Source: an uncultured Clostridia bacterium (GTDB taxonomy: Bacteria; Bacillota; Clostridia; Lachnospirales; Bianqueaceae). Taken from it: a stretch of DNA of 59,604 nt. The stretch lies in NCBI GenBank assembly GCA_944376225.1, contig CALWBZ010000106.1:1-59604 (forward strand), in the 5' to 3' direction. Shown piece after piece: positions 12,182-20,741 of this stretch. The stretch's first letter is position 1. Each line of letters opens with the position of its first letter. The notes beneath the pieces were generated by a model. It saw only the letters and a list, made by a program, of their open reading frames with translations, ran no database searches and was not told the origin of the DNA. Made by a program: the position numbers and the translations under genes.

Positions 12182-12363
12182 GGAGTTTGACGCCCGTTGG
12201 CGGCAAACTCGGGGCGCAGCGCAGTCTTATCTCCGTGAGAAAGCTGTCATGCTGCGCCTAATCTCTATCAAATCAGAAGCTTTGGCGGAGTTTGACGCCC
12301 GTTGGCGGCAAACTCGGGGCGCAGCGCAGTCTTGTCTCCGTGAGAAAGCTGTCATGCTGCGCC
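12182..12363 (-). repeat. Tandem pair of 77-nt structured repeats (array A)
   Basis: Units lie at 12182-12258 and 12287-12363 and differ at one base; between them are 28 nt of unrelated sequence. Each unit contains two hairpins. One is GAGTTTGACGCC / GGCGGCAAACTC with loop CGTT and one mismatch. The other is GGCGCAGC / GCTGCGCC enclosing 30 nt. The same unit recurs as a pair with the same 28-nt spacing at 59158-59339. The array fills the leader of the minus-strand peptidase gene; the strand given assumes transcription from the adjacent TATAAT. I do not recognise it as a known riboswitch or insertion sequence. Confidence 0.9.
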
Positions 12364-12364
12364 T

Positions 12365-12393
12365 ATTATATCATACTTCTATCTTTTTCACCA
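12365..12393 (-). promoter_or_regulatory. Candidate promoter of the M3 peptidase gene, abutting repeat array A
   Basis: On the minus strand: TGGTGA (12388-12393), 17 nt, TATAAT (12365-12370), with the repeat beginning 1 nt later. Transcription would start at about the first bases of the element and give a leader of about 210 nt. Confidence 0.5.
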
Positions 12394-12436
12394 TATATTT
12401 GGGACGAAACTCTGGCCATAGGCGGCCAAAAAACTC

Positions 12437-12465
12437 TTGAAATCCGGAGAGGGATCGTGTAAAAT
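12437..12465 (+). promoter_or_regulatory. Candidate promoter of pfkA
   Basis: TTGAAA (12437-12442), a 17-nt spacer and TAAAAT (12460-12465), reading toward pfkA about 105 bp away. Confidence 0.5.
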
Positions 12466-12570
12466 ATAATCGGGGGATTTTGTAACTTGACGATTTCCCT
12501 TTGTTGAGATTCATGGAAAGATATGTGAGGCGATATCCGTTCAGGGGTGTCGCGGAAAGGAAGAAGTGTT

Positions 12571-13551
12571 ATGGAAGGCAGTCTCAAGACGGTCGGAGTA
12601 TTAACCAGCGGCGGCGACGCTCCCGGAATGAATGCCTGTATCCGAGCGGTGGTGCGCAGCGCGCTGAATAGAGGATGTCGGGTGATGGGGATCCGTAAAG
12701 GCTATGCCGGTCTTCTGAAGGGAGATGTGATGGAGATGAACGCCACGAGCGTGGCCAACATCATCCATCGCGGCGGTACGATTCTTTATACGGCTCGCTG
12801 TCCGGAGTTCTTAGAAGTGGAATATCAGGACCGCGCGGCGGAAATGTGCCGCATATTCGGGATCGACGGCCTGGTGGTCATTGGCGGAGACGGTTCCTTC
12901 CGAGGCGCGCAGAAGCTTTCTCAGAGAGGAATCAGCGTCGTAGGCGTTCCCGGCACCATCGATTTGGATATCGTGTGTTCGGATTATACGATCGGGTTCG
13001 ACACGGCGGTCAATGTGGTGGTAGAGGCGGTCTCCAGGCTTCGCGACACATCGGCTTCTCATGAACGGTGCAGCGTGGTAGAGGTTATGGGAAGAAACTG
13101 TGGAGAACTGGCCCTGTGGGCGGGTATTGCCACGGGCGCGGACGCGATCATGATTCCCGAGGACGCGGAGTCCCAGAGCTTCGACCATCTGATTCGTGTC
13201 ATCATGGAGAACCGGATGCGAGGAAAGAATCATAATATTATCATCGTGGCGGAGGGCGTGGGACACGCGGAGGAACTGGCCAAGCGCATCAACGAGGTCA
13301 CCGGCATCGAATCTAGGGCCACGATTTTAGGGCATATCCAGCGAGGCGGACGGCCTACCGCGCTGGATATCAAGCATGCGTCCATGATGGGATATTTGGC
13401 GGTGGAGGCGCTTTACCGAGGGGAAACGAACCGCGTGATTTCCGTGAAAAACGGAGGATATGTGGATCAGGATATCGATGAGGCTTTAGCGATGACGAAG
13501 GAGCCGTCGTTAGACATCTGGAACGCGAATCTGCATATTTCCACCTATTAA
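12571..13551 (+). CDS. pfkA: ATP-dependent 6-phosphofructokinase
   Basis: It phosphorylates fructose 6-phosphate to fructose 1,6-bisphosphate, the committed step of glycolysis. The 326-residue product has GVLTSGGDAPGMNA (nucleotide loop), IGGDGSFRGA (the Gly form that goes with ATP rather than pyrophosphate), PGTIDLDI (catalytic Asp of TID), VMGRNCGELA and the late IQRGGRPTALD. The catalytic block has Leu where the classic form is TIDND, a variant I associate with clostridial enzymes. The ATG at 12571 follows GGAAAGGAAG; an in-frame GTG at 12547 lacks an RBS. It is followed closely by a membrane-protein gene. Confidence 0.94.
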   Translation: MEGSLKTVGVLTSGGDAPGMNACIRAVVRSALNRGCRVMGIRKGYAGLLKGDVMEMNATSVANIIHRGGTILYTARCPEFLEVEYQDRAAEMCRIFGIDGLVVIGGDGSFRGAQKLSQRGISVVGVPGTIDLDIVCSDYTIGFDTAVNVVVEAVSRLRDTSASHERCSVVEVMGRNCGELALWAGIATGADAIMIPEDAESQSFDHLIRVIMENRMRGKNHNIIIVAEGVGHAEELAKRINEVTGIESRATILGHIQRGGRPTALDIKHASMMGYLAVEALYRGETNRVISVKNGGYVDQDIDEALAMTKEPSLDIWNANLHISTY

Positions 13552-13569
13552 TATAATGGTTTGGTGAGC

Positions 13570-16272
13570 ATGAAAAAGAGGGAAATTCTGATACCGGTCT
13601 TAATGACCGGTATCCTTGGTTCTATTATATATTTGTATTTTGGTTTATTTCCATATGGAGAACTGACTGTGGCCTGGTGCGACGCCAGGCAGCAGGTAGT
13701 GCCTCTTCTGATGGATCTAAAAGATATTCTTAACGGGGATCAATCGGCTTTTCTGAATCTGCAGAACGCCGGAGGCATGGATCTATGGGGCGTTCTTTTC
13801 TTTTTTGCGGCGAGCCCGCTGCATCTTCTGACCGCCTTTGTGCCCAAAGAGAATATGTTCGATCTCTTTAACGTCCTGGTTCTTCTCAAGATGATGCTGG
13901 CCGCGGGAACCGCGTTTCTCTATTTCCGGAAACGTTTTATACGGCTGGGAACGGGCCTATCCTGCGTGTTGGCCGCCATGTACGCCTTTTCCGGTTTTGC
14001 CCTGATGTTTTATCAGAACATCATATGGCTGGATACGGCGTATCTGTTTCCTCTTCTGCTCTATGGCCTGGACAGGCTCTTCGATGAGCGGAAACCGGGA
14101 CTTTATATCGCGGTTTTGTGCGCGGAACTCTTCGTCAACTATTACCTGAGTTATATGGTCGTGCTCTTTTTGCTGCTTTACAGCGGACTGTACCTCACAC
14201 TCTGCTGCAGTAAGGGAGAGAGGCGGCGAGGGGCGATCCTTTTCATTCTGGCCAGCGCGGGCGCCGCGCTTTTGACGGCGGTCATCTGGCTGCCCTGTCT
14301 GCTCCAGTTTTTTTCCTCGGCGAGAGGAACGAACCTGTTAGAAAGCCTGCGGGAGAGTCCCTGGTTTCCTTCTCTGGAGACCACGGTGCCCCTCTTGTTT
14401 TGTACAGGAATCTTCCTGCCGGCGCTTTTGTTTTTCCCATATAGAAAGATGGCAAAACATCCGGAACTGTCTTTCTTGCTGATTATGTGTCTTCTGCTTG
14501 TCCTGCCGCTCCTCCTGGAGCCGATTAATCGGATCTGGCATACGGGAAGTTATCAATGTTTTCCGGCGCGCTACGGCTACATGACCGTGTTTTTCATGCT
14601 GATGATCAGCGCCGCGACGCTGGAAGGCCTGGGAGAGAGACGCAAGAAAAGGGAGAAACCGGAGGAGGATCGGGTTCTTCAGGCGGAGAAAGAAGGGAAG
14701 CGGGCGGCCGCGGCTTCTTTAATCTGTGTAGGCGGCGTCATCCTGCTCGCGGCGTTACTGATTCCCTATCTGCAAACCCACAGAGAGGCGATGGAGGCGT
14801 ATACGGTGAGTCTGTGGGGGGACGAGGATTCCTTCGCGGCGCTGTTTGTGGCCTTCGTACCGACGGTTTTGGTCTACGCCCTGTGTCTATTTACCGGAAG
14901 GATAGGCTGGATGAACAGGCAGGGACTGGCCGTGGCGCTGGGGGCGGTATTCGCGGTGGAAGCCTTCTTCTGCGGCGGCGTATACATGGGGTATCCGGCG
15001 TCGGATCAGAGCGGGTACGAGGACGTGCTGGATCTGGGAGAAAACTCAAAGGATACGGGGTTTTACCGAGTCAAAACCAAGGGACGGGAGATCGAGGCGA
15101 ACTGGATGGGAGCCGCCGGGCTGCCCACGTTGTCCCATTACACTTCCTTAACGGGGGAGGATTATCTCTTTACCTTAAAGAAACTGGGGTATTCCTCTTA
15201 TTGGATGGAAGCGGATTCCCAGGGAGGAACGGCGTTTACGGACGCTCTCCTGTCAAATCGGTATACTGTGGCGTATCGCGGAGAAACGAATCCGGCAGAT
15301 GAAGTGATCTATGAAAACGAGTCCTATGCCATCATAAAATCCGGGGATCTTTTGCCCTCGGGATTGATCACGAGCGCGTCCGCGGAGGAACTGGCGAATG
15401 TGTCCTCGGGGGATCGGTTCCAGGCGCAAAACGAAATCTATCAATTATTGTGGGATACGGAGGAAGATCTTTTCGTGCGTTATGAGCCGACGAACGCGCG
15501 AAACCTGACGTATACGGAAACGCAAGAAGGAACAAGCCTCCGCGCGACGGAAAACGGTATCGGCATGCTGACTTACGCGATCTACGTGGAAGGCCGGCAA
15601 ACGTTGTATTTTGACTGTTTTGGCGGGCGCTATACGACGAATCTGTCCGAAAAAGAGCACGACAGCTGTATGATCATGGTGAACCATAGGGTTCATACGG
15701 GAAACTATCCGGTCAAAAAAGAAAACGGCATATTGGAGCTGGGAACCTTCGAGGACGAGAACGTTGTTATCGAGATCCAGATTCGCGAGGATATGACGCC
15801 GGCGTCCTTCGGCGTCGTGGGTCTTCGGGAAGATACGATGGAAGACCTTAAGGCAGACGCGAGAGGGACAGAATGGACGGTGCAAGGAAACCGGGCGAAC
15901 GCCTATGTGGAAGGGGGACGGCAGGGAGAAACGCTTCTTCTGATGCTGCCCTATCGCGAGGGATATACGGTTTCGCGTAATGGCGAGAAAATAGAAGCAA
16001 GACAGGTATTGGGCAATTTCATTGGCATCGAGCTGATGGATGGAACCAACGAGATCGAAGTGGTATATCACACTCCGGGATTATGGCCGGGGGCGATCCT
16101 GAGCCTTCTGGGGATTCTCTGGATCATCATTTTACAGCATTTCCGAGGGGCAATTCTAGCGGCCAAGGGACCGGGAATCCGGATCGTGGGAATCTTACCG
16201 GAGATCTGGTTGACGCTGGTTTTTATCGGATTGTATGTCATCCCGCTGCTTTTGGCAAAGGGCGGAATATAA
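13570..16272 (+). CDS. YfhO-family polytopic membrane protein
   Basis: The product has about 900 residues. It has about a dozen hydrophobic segments, mostly in the first 500 residues, then a long extracytoplasmic-type region (about 500-850) and a final membrane helix (FIGLYVIPLLLAKGG). The N-terminal pattern (WCDARQQVVPLL, LNLQNAGGMDLWG, FLYFRKRF) matches YfhO proteins, GT-C-like membrane proteins linked in Firmicutes to glycosylation of lipoteichoic acid or other surface polymers. A charged cytoplasmic loop lies at about 360-390. The start is chosen at ATG 13570; TTG 13561 is possible. No specific substrate can be assigned. Confidence 0.8.
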   Translation: MKKREILIPVLMTGILGSIIYLYFGLFPYGELTVAWCDARQQVVPLLMDLKDILNGDQSAFLNLQNAGGMDLWGVLFFFAASPLHLLTAFVPKENMFDLFNVLVLLKMMLAAGTAFLYFRKRFIRLGTGLSCVLAAMYAFSGFALMFYQNIIWLDTAYLFPLLLYGLDRLFDERKPGLYIAVLCAELFVNYYLSYMVVLFLLLYSGLYLTLCCSKGERRRGAILFILASAGAALLTAVIWLPCLLQFFSSARGTNLLESLRESPWFPSLETTVPLLFCTGIFLPALLFFPYRKMAKHPELSFLLIMCLLLVLPLLLEPINRIWHTGSYQCFPARYGYMTVFFMLMISAATLEGLGERRKKREKPEEDRVLQAEKEGKRAAAASLICVGGVILLAALLIPYLQTHREAMEAYTVSLWGDEDSFAALFVAFVPTVLVYALCLFTGRIGWMNRQGLAVALGAVFAVEAFFCGGVYMGYPASDQSGYEDVLDLGENSKDTGFYRVKTKGREIEANWMGAAGLPTLSHYTSLTGEDYLFTLKKLGYSSYWMEADSQGGTAFTDALLSNRYTVAYRGETNPADEVIYENESYAIIKSGDLLPSGLITSASAEELANVSSGDRFQAQNEIYQLLWDTEEDLFVRYEPTNARNLTYTETQEGTSLRATENGIGMLTYAIYVEGRQTLYFDCFGGRYTTNLSEKEHDSCMIMVNHRVHTGNYPVKKENGILELGTFEDENVVIEIQIREDMTPASFGVVGLREDTMEDLKADARGTEWTVQGNRANAYVEGGRQGETLLLMLPYREGYTVSRNGEKIEARQVLGNFIGIELMDGTNEIEVVYHTPGLWPGAILSLLGILWIIILQHFRGAILAAKGPGIRIVGILPEIWLTLVFIGLYVIPLLLAKGGI

Positions 16273-16287
16273 AGGAGGTAGACGGAG

Positions 16288-17418
16288 ATGAAAGCGATTC
16301 ATGTGGACGTTCGGGTAAAGCCCGTTCAATATGAGGTTTATATGGGGACAGGGCTGCTAGGACAGATGGCGCGGGATCTGCGTGAGAAGCCTCTGGCCAG
16401 GAGATACGCGGTCCTATCCGACGATCGGGTGGCCGGGTTATACGGTGAGAAGATGATCGAAGCCCTGGAAAGAGAGGGACTTAAGGCAGATCTCTTTACT
16501 TTCCCCCAGGGGGAGGCGAGTAAGAACCGGGGCCAGAAAGAAAAACTGGAAGACGCCATGCTGGCGGCGGGTTTCGGAAGAGACAGCGCGGTCATCGCCT
16601 TTGGAGGCGGCGTCGCGGGAGACTTGGCGGGATTCGTGGCGGCGACGTATATGCGGGGCATTCCGGTGATTCAGGTGCCCACTACGACCCTCGCTATGGC
16701 GGATTCCGCGATCGGAAGCAAGACCGCGGTGGACGTGCCCTATGGAAAGAATCTGATCGGGGCCTTTCACAGTCCCGTGGCGGTCTATATGGATATGGGC
16801 TTTCTCACATCCTTGGACGAGCGCAATTATTTCGCGGGGCTTGTAGAGCTGATTAAGCACAGTTTCATACGTCTGCCGGCGCTTCAGGATTTCCTGGGGG
16901 AACATCAGGATACGGTGTGCCTGAGACGGGGAGAAGACTATTTCAGGGTCGTGGAGGAGCTTTTTTACCAGAACAGCGCGGTGAAAAACGAAATCGTAAG
17001 CCTGGATCAGCAGGAGAGTAATCTGCGGAAAGTATTAAACTACGGGCATACGTTAGGACACAGCGTGGAGATGGCCAGCCATTTTGAGCGGATTCACGGG
17101 GAATGCGTAGCCATCGGAATCGCCTTTGCCGCCTATCTCTCCTGGAGACTCGGATATTGCGAAGAAACCTGGGCGCGTAAGCAGATCGACCTGCTGGAGG
17201 CGTATCGTCAGGACACGCGCCTTCCCGCCGATCTGAGCACGGAGACGCTGATTCAAGGCATGAAGACGGACAAAAAGGTGAGAGACGGCAAGACGGAGTG
17301 GATCCTCTTGTCAGGCCCCGGTCGTTTGGTTCGCCGCGAAGACGGCGGGTATGGAATCCCCGTAGAAGACGAGATGTTGTATGAGAGCCTGGAAGGGTTC
17401 CGCCGATGGAACAAATAA
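16288..17418 (+). CDS. aroB: 3-dehydroquinate synthase
   Basis: The second shikimate-pathway enzyme, converting DAHP to 3-dehydroquinate with NAD+ and a divalent metal. The 376 residues include AFGGGVAGDLAGFVAATYMRG, PTTTLAMADSAIGSKTAVD, the metal-ligand Glu in LVELIKHS, and NYGHTLGHSVE with HGECVAIG, all diagnostic. The RBS is AAAGGAGG, 15 bp after the YfhO-like gene. No other aro gene is in the window. Confidence 0.95.
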   Translation: MKAIHVDVRVKPVQYEVYMGTGLLGQMARDLREKPLARRYAVLSDDRVAGLYGEKMIEALEREGLKADLFTFPQGEASKNRGQKEKLEDAMLAAGFGRDSAVIAFGGGVAGDLAGFVAATYMRGIPVIQVPTTTLAMADSAIGSKTAVDVPYGKNLIGAFHSPVAVYMDMGFLTSLDERNYFAGLVELIKHSFIRLPALQDFLGEHQDTVCLRRGEDYFRVVEELFYQNSAVKNEIVSLDQQESNLRKVLNYGHTLGHSVEMASHFERIHGECVAIGIAFAAYLSWRLGYCEETWARKQIDLLEAYRQDTRLPADLSTETLIQGMKTDKKVRDGKTEWILLSGPGRLVRREDGGYGIPVEDEMLYESLEGFRRWNK

Positions 17419-17452
17419 CACAGAATTTTCAGAATTCTATTGACTTTAGGAG

Positions 17453-17508
17453 ACCGGCCGTGGTATACTGTTCCTACGGGAAAAGACGGTCCGGTCCGCT
17501 GTTTTTTT
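17453..17508 (+). terminator. Candidate terminator after aroB
   Basis: ACCGGCCGT (17453-17461) can pair with ACGGTCCGGT (17486-17495, one bulged T), followed after CCGCTG by seven T (17502-17508). A promoter-like TTGACT-18-TATACT (17440-17469) overlaps the left arm, so one of the two may be fortuitous. Confidence 0.5.
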
Positions 17509-17529
17509 CGATTTTTTTCAAATTTCTTC

Positions 17530-17558
17530 TTGCTATTCACTCGAACATGTTGTATAAT
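17530..17558 (+). promoter_or_regulatory. Promoter of the rpsF-ssb-rpsR operon
   Basis: TTGCTA (17530-17535), a 17-nt spacer and a perfect TATAAT (17553-17558), giving a leader of about 63 nt before rpsF. Confidence 0.65.
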
Positions 17559-17581
17559 CAGAGACTGAACGAATTATCCTT

Positions 17582-17602
17582 GCTCTTGCCCATGGCAAGG
17601 GC
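17582..17602 (+). promoter_or_regulatory. Hairpin in the rpsF leader
   Basis: GCTCTTGCC / GGCAAGGGC with loop CAT, 10 nt before the AAGGAGGT RBS of rpsF. S6:S18 autoregulatory leaders are known upstream of rpsF in many bacteria. I see the hairpin but could not match the full known motif. Confidence 0.4.
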
Positions 17603-17627
17603 CATAGTCCAGAAGGAGGTGTAGACG

Positions 17628-17915
17628 ATGAACAAGTACGAGGTTGCGGTTGTTGTATCCGCTCAGCTGACAGACGAGGAACGCGCTGCGGTGGTGGAGC
17701 AGGTAAAGGCTTATATCGCGCGTCGTGGCGGTACCGTCGCGGAAGTGGAGGATTGGGGCAAGCGCCGTCTTGCTTACGAGATCCAGAAGCAGTCCGAGGG
17801 TTACTACTACTTCGTGAAGTGCGAGGCTGAGCCGACCATGAGCGTTGCCCTGGAGCAGGATCTGCGTATCATGGAGAATGTGCTTCGTTATCTGATCGTA
17901 AAGGAAGACGAGTGA
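17628..17915 (+). CDS. rpsF: 30S ribosomal protein S6
   Basis: Small-subunit platform protein that binds as a pair with S18. The 95-residue product has the ferredoxin-like S6 pattern: MNKYEVAVVVS start, the central WGKRRLAYEIQKQSEGYYYF and the end of the fold at LRYLIVKEDE. It opens the conserved rpsF-ssb-rpsR operon, with AAGGAGGTGTAGACG as RBS. Confidence 0.97.
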   Translation: MNKYEVAVVVSAQLTDEERAAVVEQVKAYIARRGGTVAEVEDWGKRRLAYEIQKQSEGYYYFVKCEAEPTMSVALEQDLRIMENVLRYLIVKEDE

Positions 17916-17943
17916 GCAGCATTGAAGCCGGGGAGGTTTTTCA

Positions 17944-18528
17944 ATGAATAAGGTCATTTTAATGGGGCGTTTAGCCCGAGATCCGGATTTGCGTTATTCC
18001 ACCTCAGGACAGTCGGTATGCCGGTATACGCTGGCGGTCAACCGTTCCTATAAGCGGGAGGGCGATCCGGACGCGGATTTCATCAATATCGTGTCCTTCG
18101 GGCCGCGAGGCGAGTTTGCCGGGAAGTATTTCCGCAAGGGAATGATGGTGGCGATTTGCGGCGAATTGCGTGTCAGTTCTTATGAGCAGAACGGCGTGAA
18201 GCGCTATTCCACCGATGTGGTCGCCACGGATCAGTATTTCGCGGAGAGCAAGTCCTCTTACGAGAACCGCTCCCGTGGGAACGGCAATTTCGCTCCGGGA
18301 GCCCCGAGCGGAGGATACCAGAATTATCAGGCGGTTCCGCCTCAGAATAACGCATATGGATCGAATGATTCATACGCTCCACAGAGTAATAACTATGCGC
18401 CTCAGGGAGACGGATTCGCGCCTCAGCCCTATGAGCCGGCGCCTCAGCAGCCGGTGCAGCCTGCCGGGCCGGAAGGATTTACGCCGGTAGACACGACGCT
18501 GGAGGGCGACGCGGATTTGCCTTTCTAA
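17944..18528 (+). CDS. ssb: Single-stranded DNA-binding protein
   Basis: SSB coats single-stranded DNA in replication and repair. The 194 residues have the OB fold at 1-105 (MNKVILMGRLARDPDLRYS, VCRYTLAVNR, MVAICGELRVSSYE), a low-complexity Gln/Asn/Pro/Tyr linker, and the acidic tail EGDADLPF that recruits partner proteins. It lies between rpsF and rpsR in one transcript. Confidence 0.96.
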   Translation: MNKVILMGRLARDPDLRYSTSGQSVCRYTLAVNRSYKREGDPDADFINIVSFGPRGEFAGKYFRKGMMVAICGELRVSSYEQNGVKRYSTDVVATDQYFAESKSSYENRSRGNGNFAPGAPSGGYQNYQAVPPQNNAYGSNDSYAPQSNNYAPQGDGFAPQPYEPAPQQPVQPAGPEGFTPVDTTLEGDADLPF

Positions 18529-18574
18529 AAAAGGCGGCATAGGACGCATAAGTATAGAATAGGAGGTTTTGGTC

Positions 18575-18817
18575 ATGGCAGTTCCTCAGAAGAAGAGAAC
18601 CGGTATGCGCCGTAAGAAGCGCGTTTGCAGTTTTTGCGCGGAAAACAGCGAGACGCTGAGCTACAAGGACGTAGCGAAGTTAAGAAGATATGTGTCCGAG
18701 CGCGGTAAGATTCTGCCGCGCCGCATCAACGGAAACTGCGCGAAGCATCAGCGTGTGCTGACCGTTGCCGTAAAGCGTGCCAGACATCTGGCCCTGATGC
18801 CGTATACGATGGACTAA
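18575..18817 (+). CDS. rpsR: 30S ribosomal protein S18
   Basis: Partner of S6 on the 30S platform. The 80 residues include the zinc-type cysteines CSFC and [28 protein letters not shown] and the ending HLALMPY. ATG 18575 follows AGGAGGT; an upstream in-frame TTG at 18569 is ignored. A hairpin terminator ends the operon. Confidence 0.96.
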   Translation: MAVPQKKRTGMRRKKRVCSFCAENSETLSYKDVAKLRRYVSERGKILPRRINGNCAKHQRVLTVAVKRARHLALMPYTMD

Positions 18818-18832
18818 TCATTAGACAAACGG

Positions 18833-18873
18833 AGCTGTCGCAGGCCATATTGGCCCTCGACAGCTTCTTTTTT
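18833..18873 (+). terminator. Terminator of the rpsF-ssb-rpsR operon
   Basis: AGCTGTCG (18833-18840) pairs with CGACAGCT (18858-18865), with an inner GGCC/GGCC pairing, followed by TCTTTTTTT. Confidence 0.85.
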
Positions 18874-18875
18874 GC

Positions 18876-18904
18876 TTGAATATTGGCGGGGGATTTGCTA
18901 TAAT
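18876..18904 (+). promoter_or_regulatory. Promoter of the rRNA methyltransferase-lgt-HAD unit
   Basis: TTGAAT (18876-18881), a 17-nt spacer and a perfect TATAAT (18899-18904), directly after the rpsR terminator. Confidence 0.65.
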
Positions 18905-18967
18905 TGAGATAAATTGCCCACGGGATCCTATCGGATCCCATGAAGACGAAGAAAGGAGTGGGGCCTG

Positions 18968-19783
18968 ATGGCGGACCTACGGGGATTTCGGTATCTGTCC
19001 AGCATGCAGAATCCTCTGTTTAAGAAGATCAAGAGCCTGGGGAGCCGAAAGGGTCGGGAAGAGTCCGGCCTCTTTATGGCGGAGGGAGCGCGCCTCGTGA
19101 GTGAAATCTGTCCGCCTTGGGAACTGGAAACCTTGGTGTTGACCGAGTCTTTCATGGAATCCATGGAAGGATGGAGGGATTCCCTTCGCAGGTATCCGAA
19201 CGCGGAAGCGGTGGTCGTGCCGGAGGAATGGATGCGGGCGGCGTCGGATACGCTTAACCCCCAAGGCATTCTGGCCCTGATTCGCCTTCGGGAAGCCTCT
19301 TTGGAGGAAATCCTGCAAAAATCCCCTCCTTTTCTGGTCATTTTGGAAGATCTGCAGGATCCGGGCAATGCCGGCACGATTCTGCGGACCGCCGACGCGG
19401 CGGGCGCGGGCGGGATCCTGTGCTCCGGTCATACGGTGGACTTCTTTGGCCCCAAGGTGGTGCGGGCATCGATGGGCAGTATCTTTCATCTGCCGGTGGT
19501 TCGCGCCGATGATTTTTACGGGACGTTGGAGGAACTGAAACGCAGGGACATCATGCTCGCGGCGGCGCATCTGCAGGCGAGTTGCCCCTATGATCGGGCG
19601 GACTACCGGGGAGGATGCGGGGTTCTCATCGGCAACGAAGGCAATGGCCTTAGCCCGCGGGCTAAGAGTCTGGCGCAGACGGGAATCTACATTCCCCAGC
19701 CGGGAAGGGCCGAGTCCCTAAATGCTTCGGTGGCGGCAGGCATATTGATTTATGAGGTTTTGAGACAGAGAAGAGCTCAGTAA
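18968..19783 (+). CDS. TrmH/SpoU-family RNA 2'-O-methyltransferase
   Basis: It is predicted to transfer a methyl group from SAM to a ribose 2'-OH of rRNA or tRNA. The 271-residue protein has an N-terminal substrate-binding domain and a C-terminal knotted SPOUT domain. The three motifs are visible: LEDLQDPGNAGTILRTADAA, VLIGNEGNGLSP, and IPQPGRAESLNASVAAGILIYE. The target nucleotide cannot be told from sequence. It begins after GAAAGGAGTGGGG, 19 bp before lgt. Confidence 0.9.
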   Translation: MADLRGFRYLSSMQNPLFKKIKSLGSRKGREESGLFMAEGARLVSEICPPWELETLVLTESFMESMEGWRDSLRRYPNAEAVVVPEEWMRAASDTLNPQGILALIRLREASLEEILQKSPPFLVILEDLQDPGNAGTILRTADAAGAGGILCSGHTVDFFGPKVVRASMGSIFHLPVVRADDFYGTLEELKRRDIMLAAAHLQASCPYDRADYRGGCGVLIGNEGNGLSPRAKSLAQTGIYIPQPGRAESLNASVAAGILIYEVLRQRRAQ

Positions 19784-19802
19784 GAGCGGGAGGAGAAAGA
19801 AG

Positions 19803-20741
19803 ATGTATCCGAAATTATTTTCGATAGGACCTATTTCGGTGTATGGTTACGGCTTGATGATCGCCATCGGCATTATTTCGGCGGTATGGTTGGCGATGCG
19901 GAGGTGTCCCGCCCGAGGCCTGGATAGAGAGAGAATGTTTGATCTAGGATTCTTCGGAGTCCTGGCAGGTATTGTGGGGGCGAAACTCCTATATTACATC
20001 GTGGAGCTGCCCGCCATCATCAAAGACCCGTCGATTCTCTTAGATATCACAAGCGGTTTCGTAGTATATGGCGGTATCATTGCGGGAATTCTCGTTCCCT
20101 ATATCTATTGCCGGGTCAAGAAACTGCCCTTCCTGCGGTATCTGGACACGGCCATCCCCTCGATTCCCATGGCCCAGGGCTTCGGACGAATCGGATGTTT
20201 CCTGTCGGGCTGCTGTTACGGCGCGCCGACGGATTCCGTGCTGGGGGTTACGTTTCCGGTGGGAAGCATGGCGCCTTCGGGCATACCCTTAATTCCCACC
20301 CAGCTCATCTCCAGCATAGGAGATTTTGCCATCGCGGCCTTCTTGCTGTGGTATACCCGGAAGAGCGTGAAGCGGGAACCCGGTATGGCGGCGGGCTGGT
20401 ATATGATCCTGTACGGAATCGGTCGGTTTATCATCGAGTTTTTCCGAGGAGACGAGAGAGGAATGGTGGGATTTCTTTCCACATCCCAGTTTATCTCCGT
20501 GTTGATTCTGATCTTCGCGGTATTCTTTATGCTGCGGTGTCGTAAAAGAAGAAAGGACGCGGAGCAGGCTGAGCTTGACGCGAAAGTGGACGCGGAGCTT
20601 CTGGCCGCCGAGGAGGAAAAGAAAGAAAAAGAAAAAGAATGGAAACGCGAGGGGCAGGCCTTTCGGATTCATGAAACGACGGAGGAGCTGACAGAAGACG
20701 TCCAAGAACCTGAAACGGACGCGGAGGAGACCGAGGAGTGA
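19803..20741 (+). CDS. lgt: Prolipoprotein diacylglyceryl transferase
   Basis: Lgt attaches diacylglycerol to the lipobox Cys of prolipoproteins in the membrane; the window encodes at least three such clients. The 312-residue product has about seven membrane segments and the signature GRIGCFLSGCCYG, plus GGIIAG and FRGDERG. A charged Glu/Lys/Asp-rich cytoplasmic tail of about 60 residues (from about 250) is longer than in the shortest family members. The stop overlaps the GTG start of the next gene. Confidence 0.95.
   Translation: MYPKLFSIGPISVYGYGLMIAIGIISAVWLAMRRCPARGLDRERMFDLGFFGVLAGIVGAKLLYYIVELPAIIKDPSILLDITSGFVVYGGIIAGILVPYIYCRVKKLPFLRYLDTAIPSIPMAQGFGRIGCFLSGCCYGAPTDSVLGVTFPVGSMAPSGIPLIPTQLISSIGDFAIAAFLLWYTRKSVKREPGMAAGWYMILYGIGRFIIEFFRGDERGMVGFLSTSQFISVLILIFAVFFMLRCRKRRKDAEQAELDAKVDAELLAAEEEKKEKEKEWKREGQAFRIHETTEELTEDVQEPETDAEETEE

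Noticed and set aside
12182..12363. Repeat-spacer-repeat layout read as a CRISPR array
   Set aside because: The units are 77 nt with internal hairpins, there are only two per site, and no cas gene is nearby.
12111..12440. Plus-strand ORF running through repeat array A, with a repeated peptide in both units
   Set aside because: The repeat is explained by the 77-nt DNA units; the frame has no good RBS, and array B does not keep the same frame or peptide.
17440..17469. Promoter-like TTGACT-18-TATACT after aroB
   Set aside because: It overlaps the left arm of the probable aroB terminator, and a better promoter (17530-17558) lies closer to rpsF.
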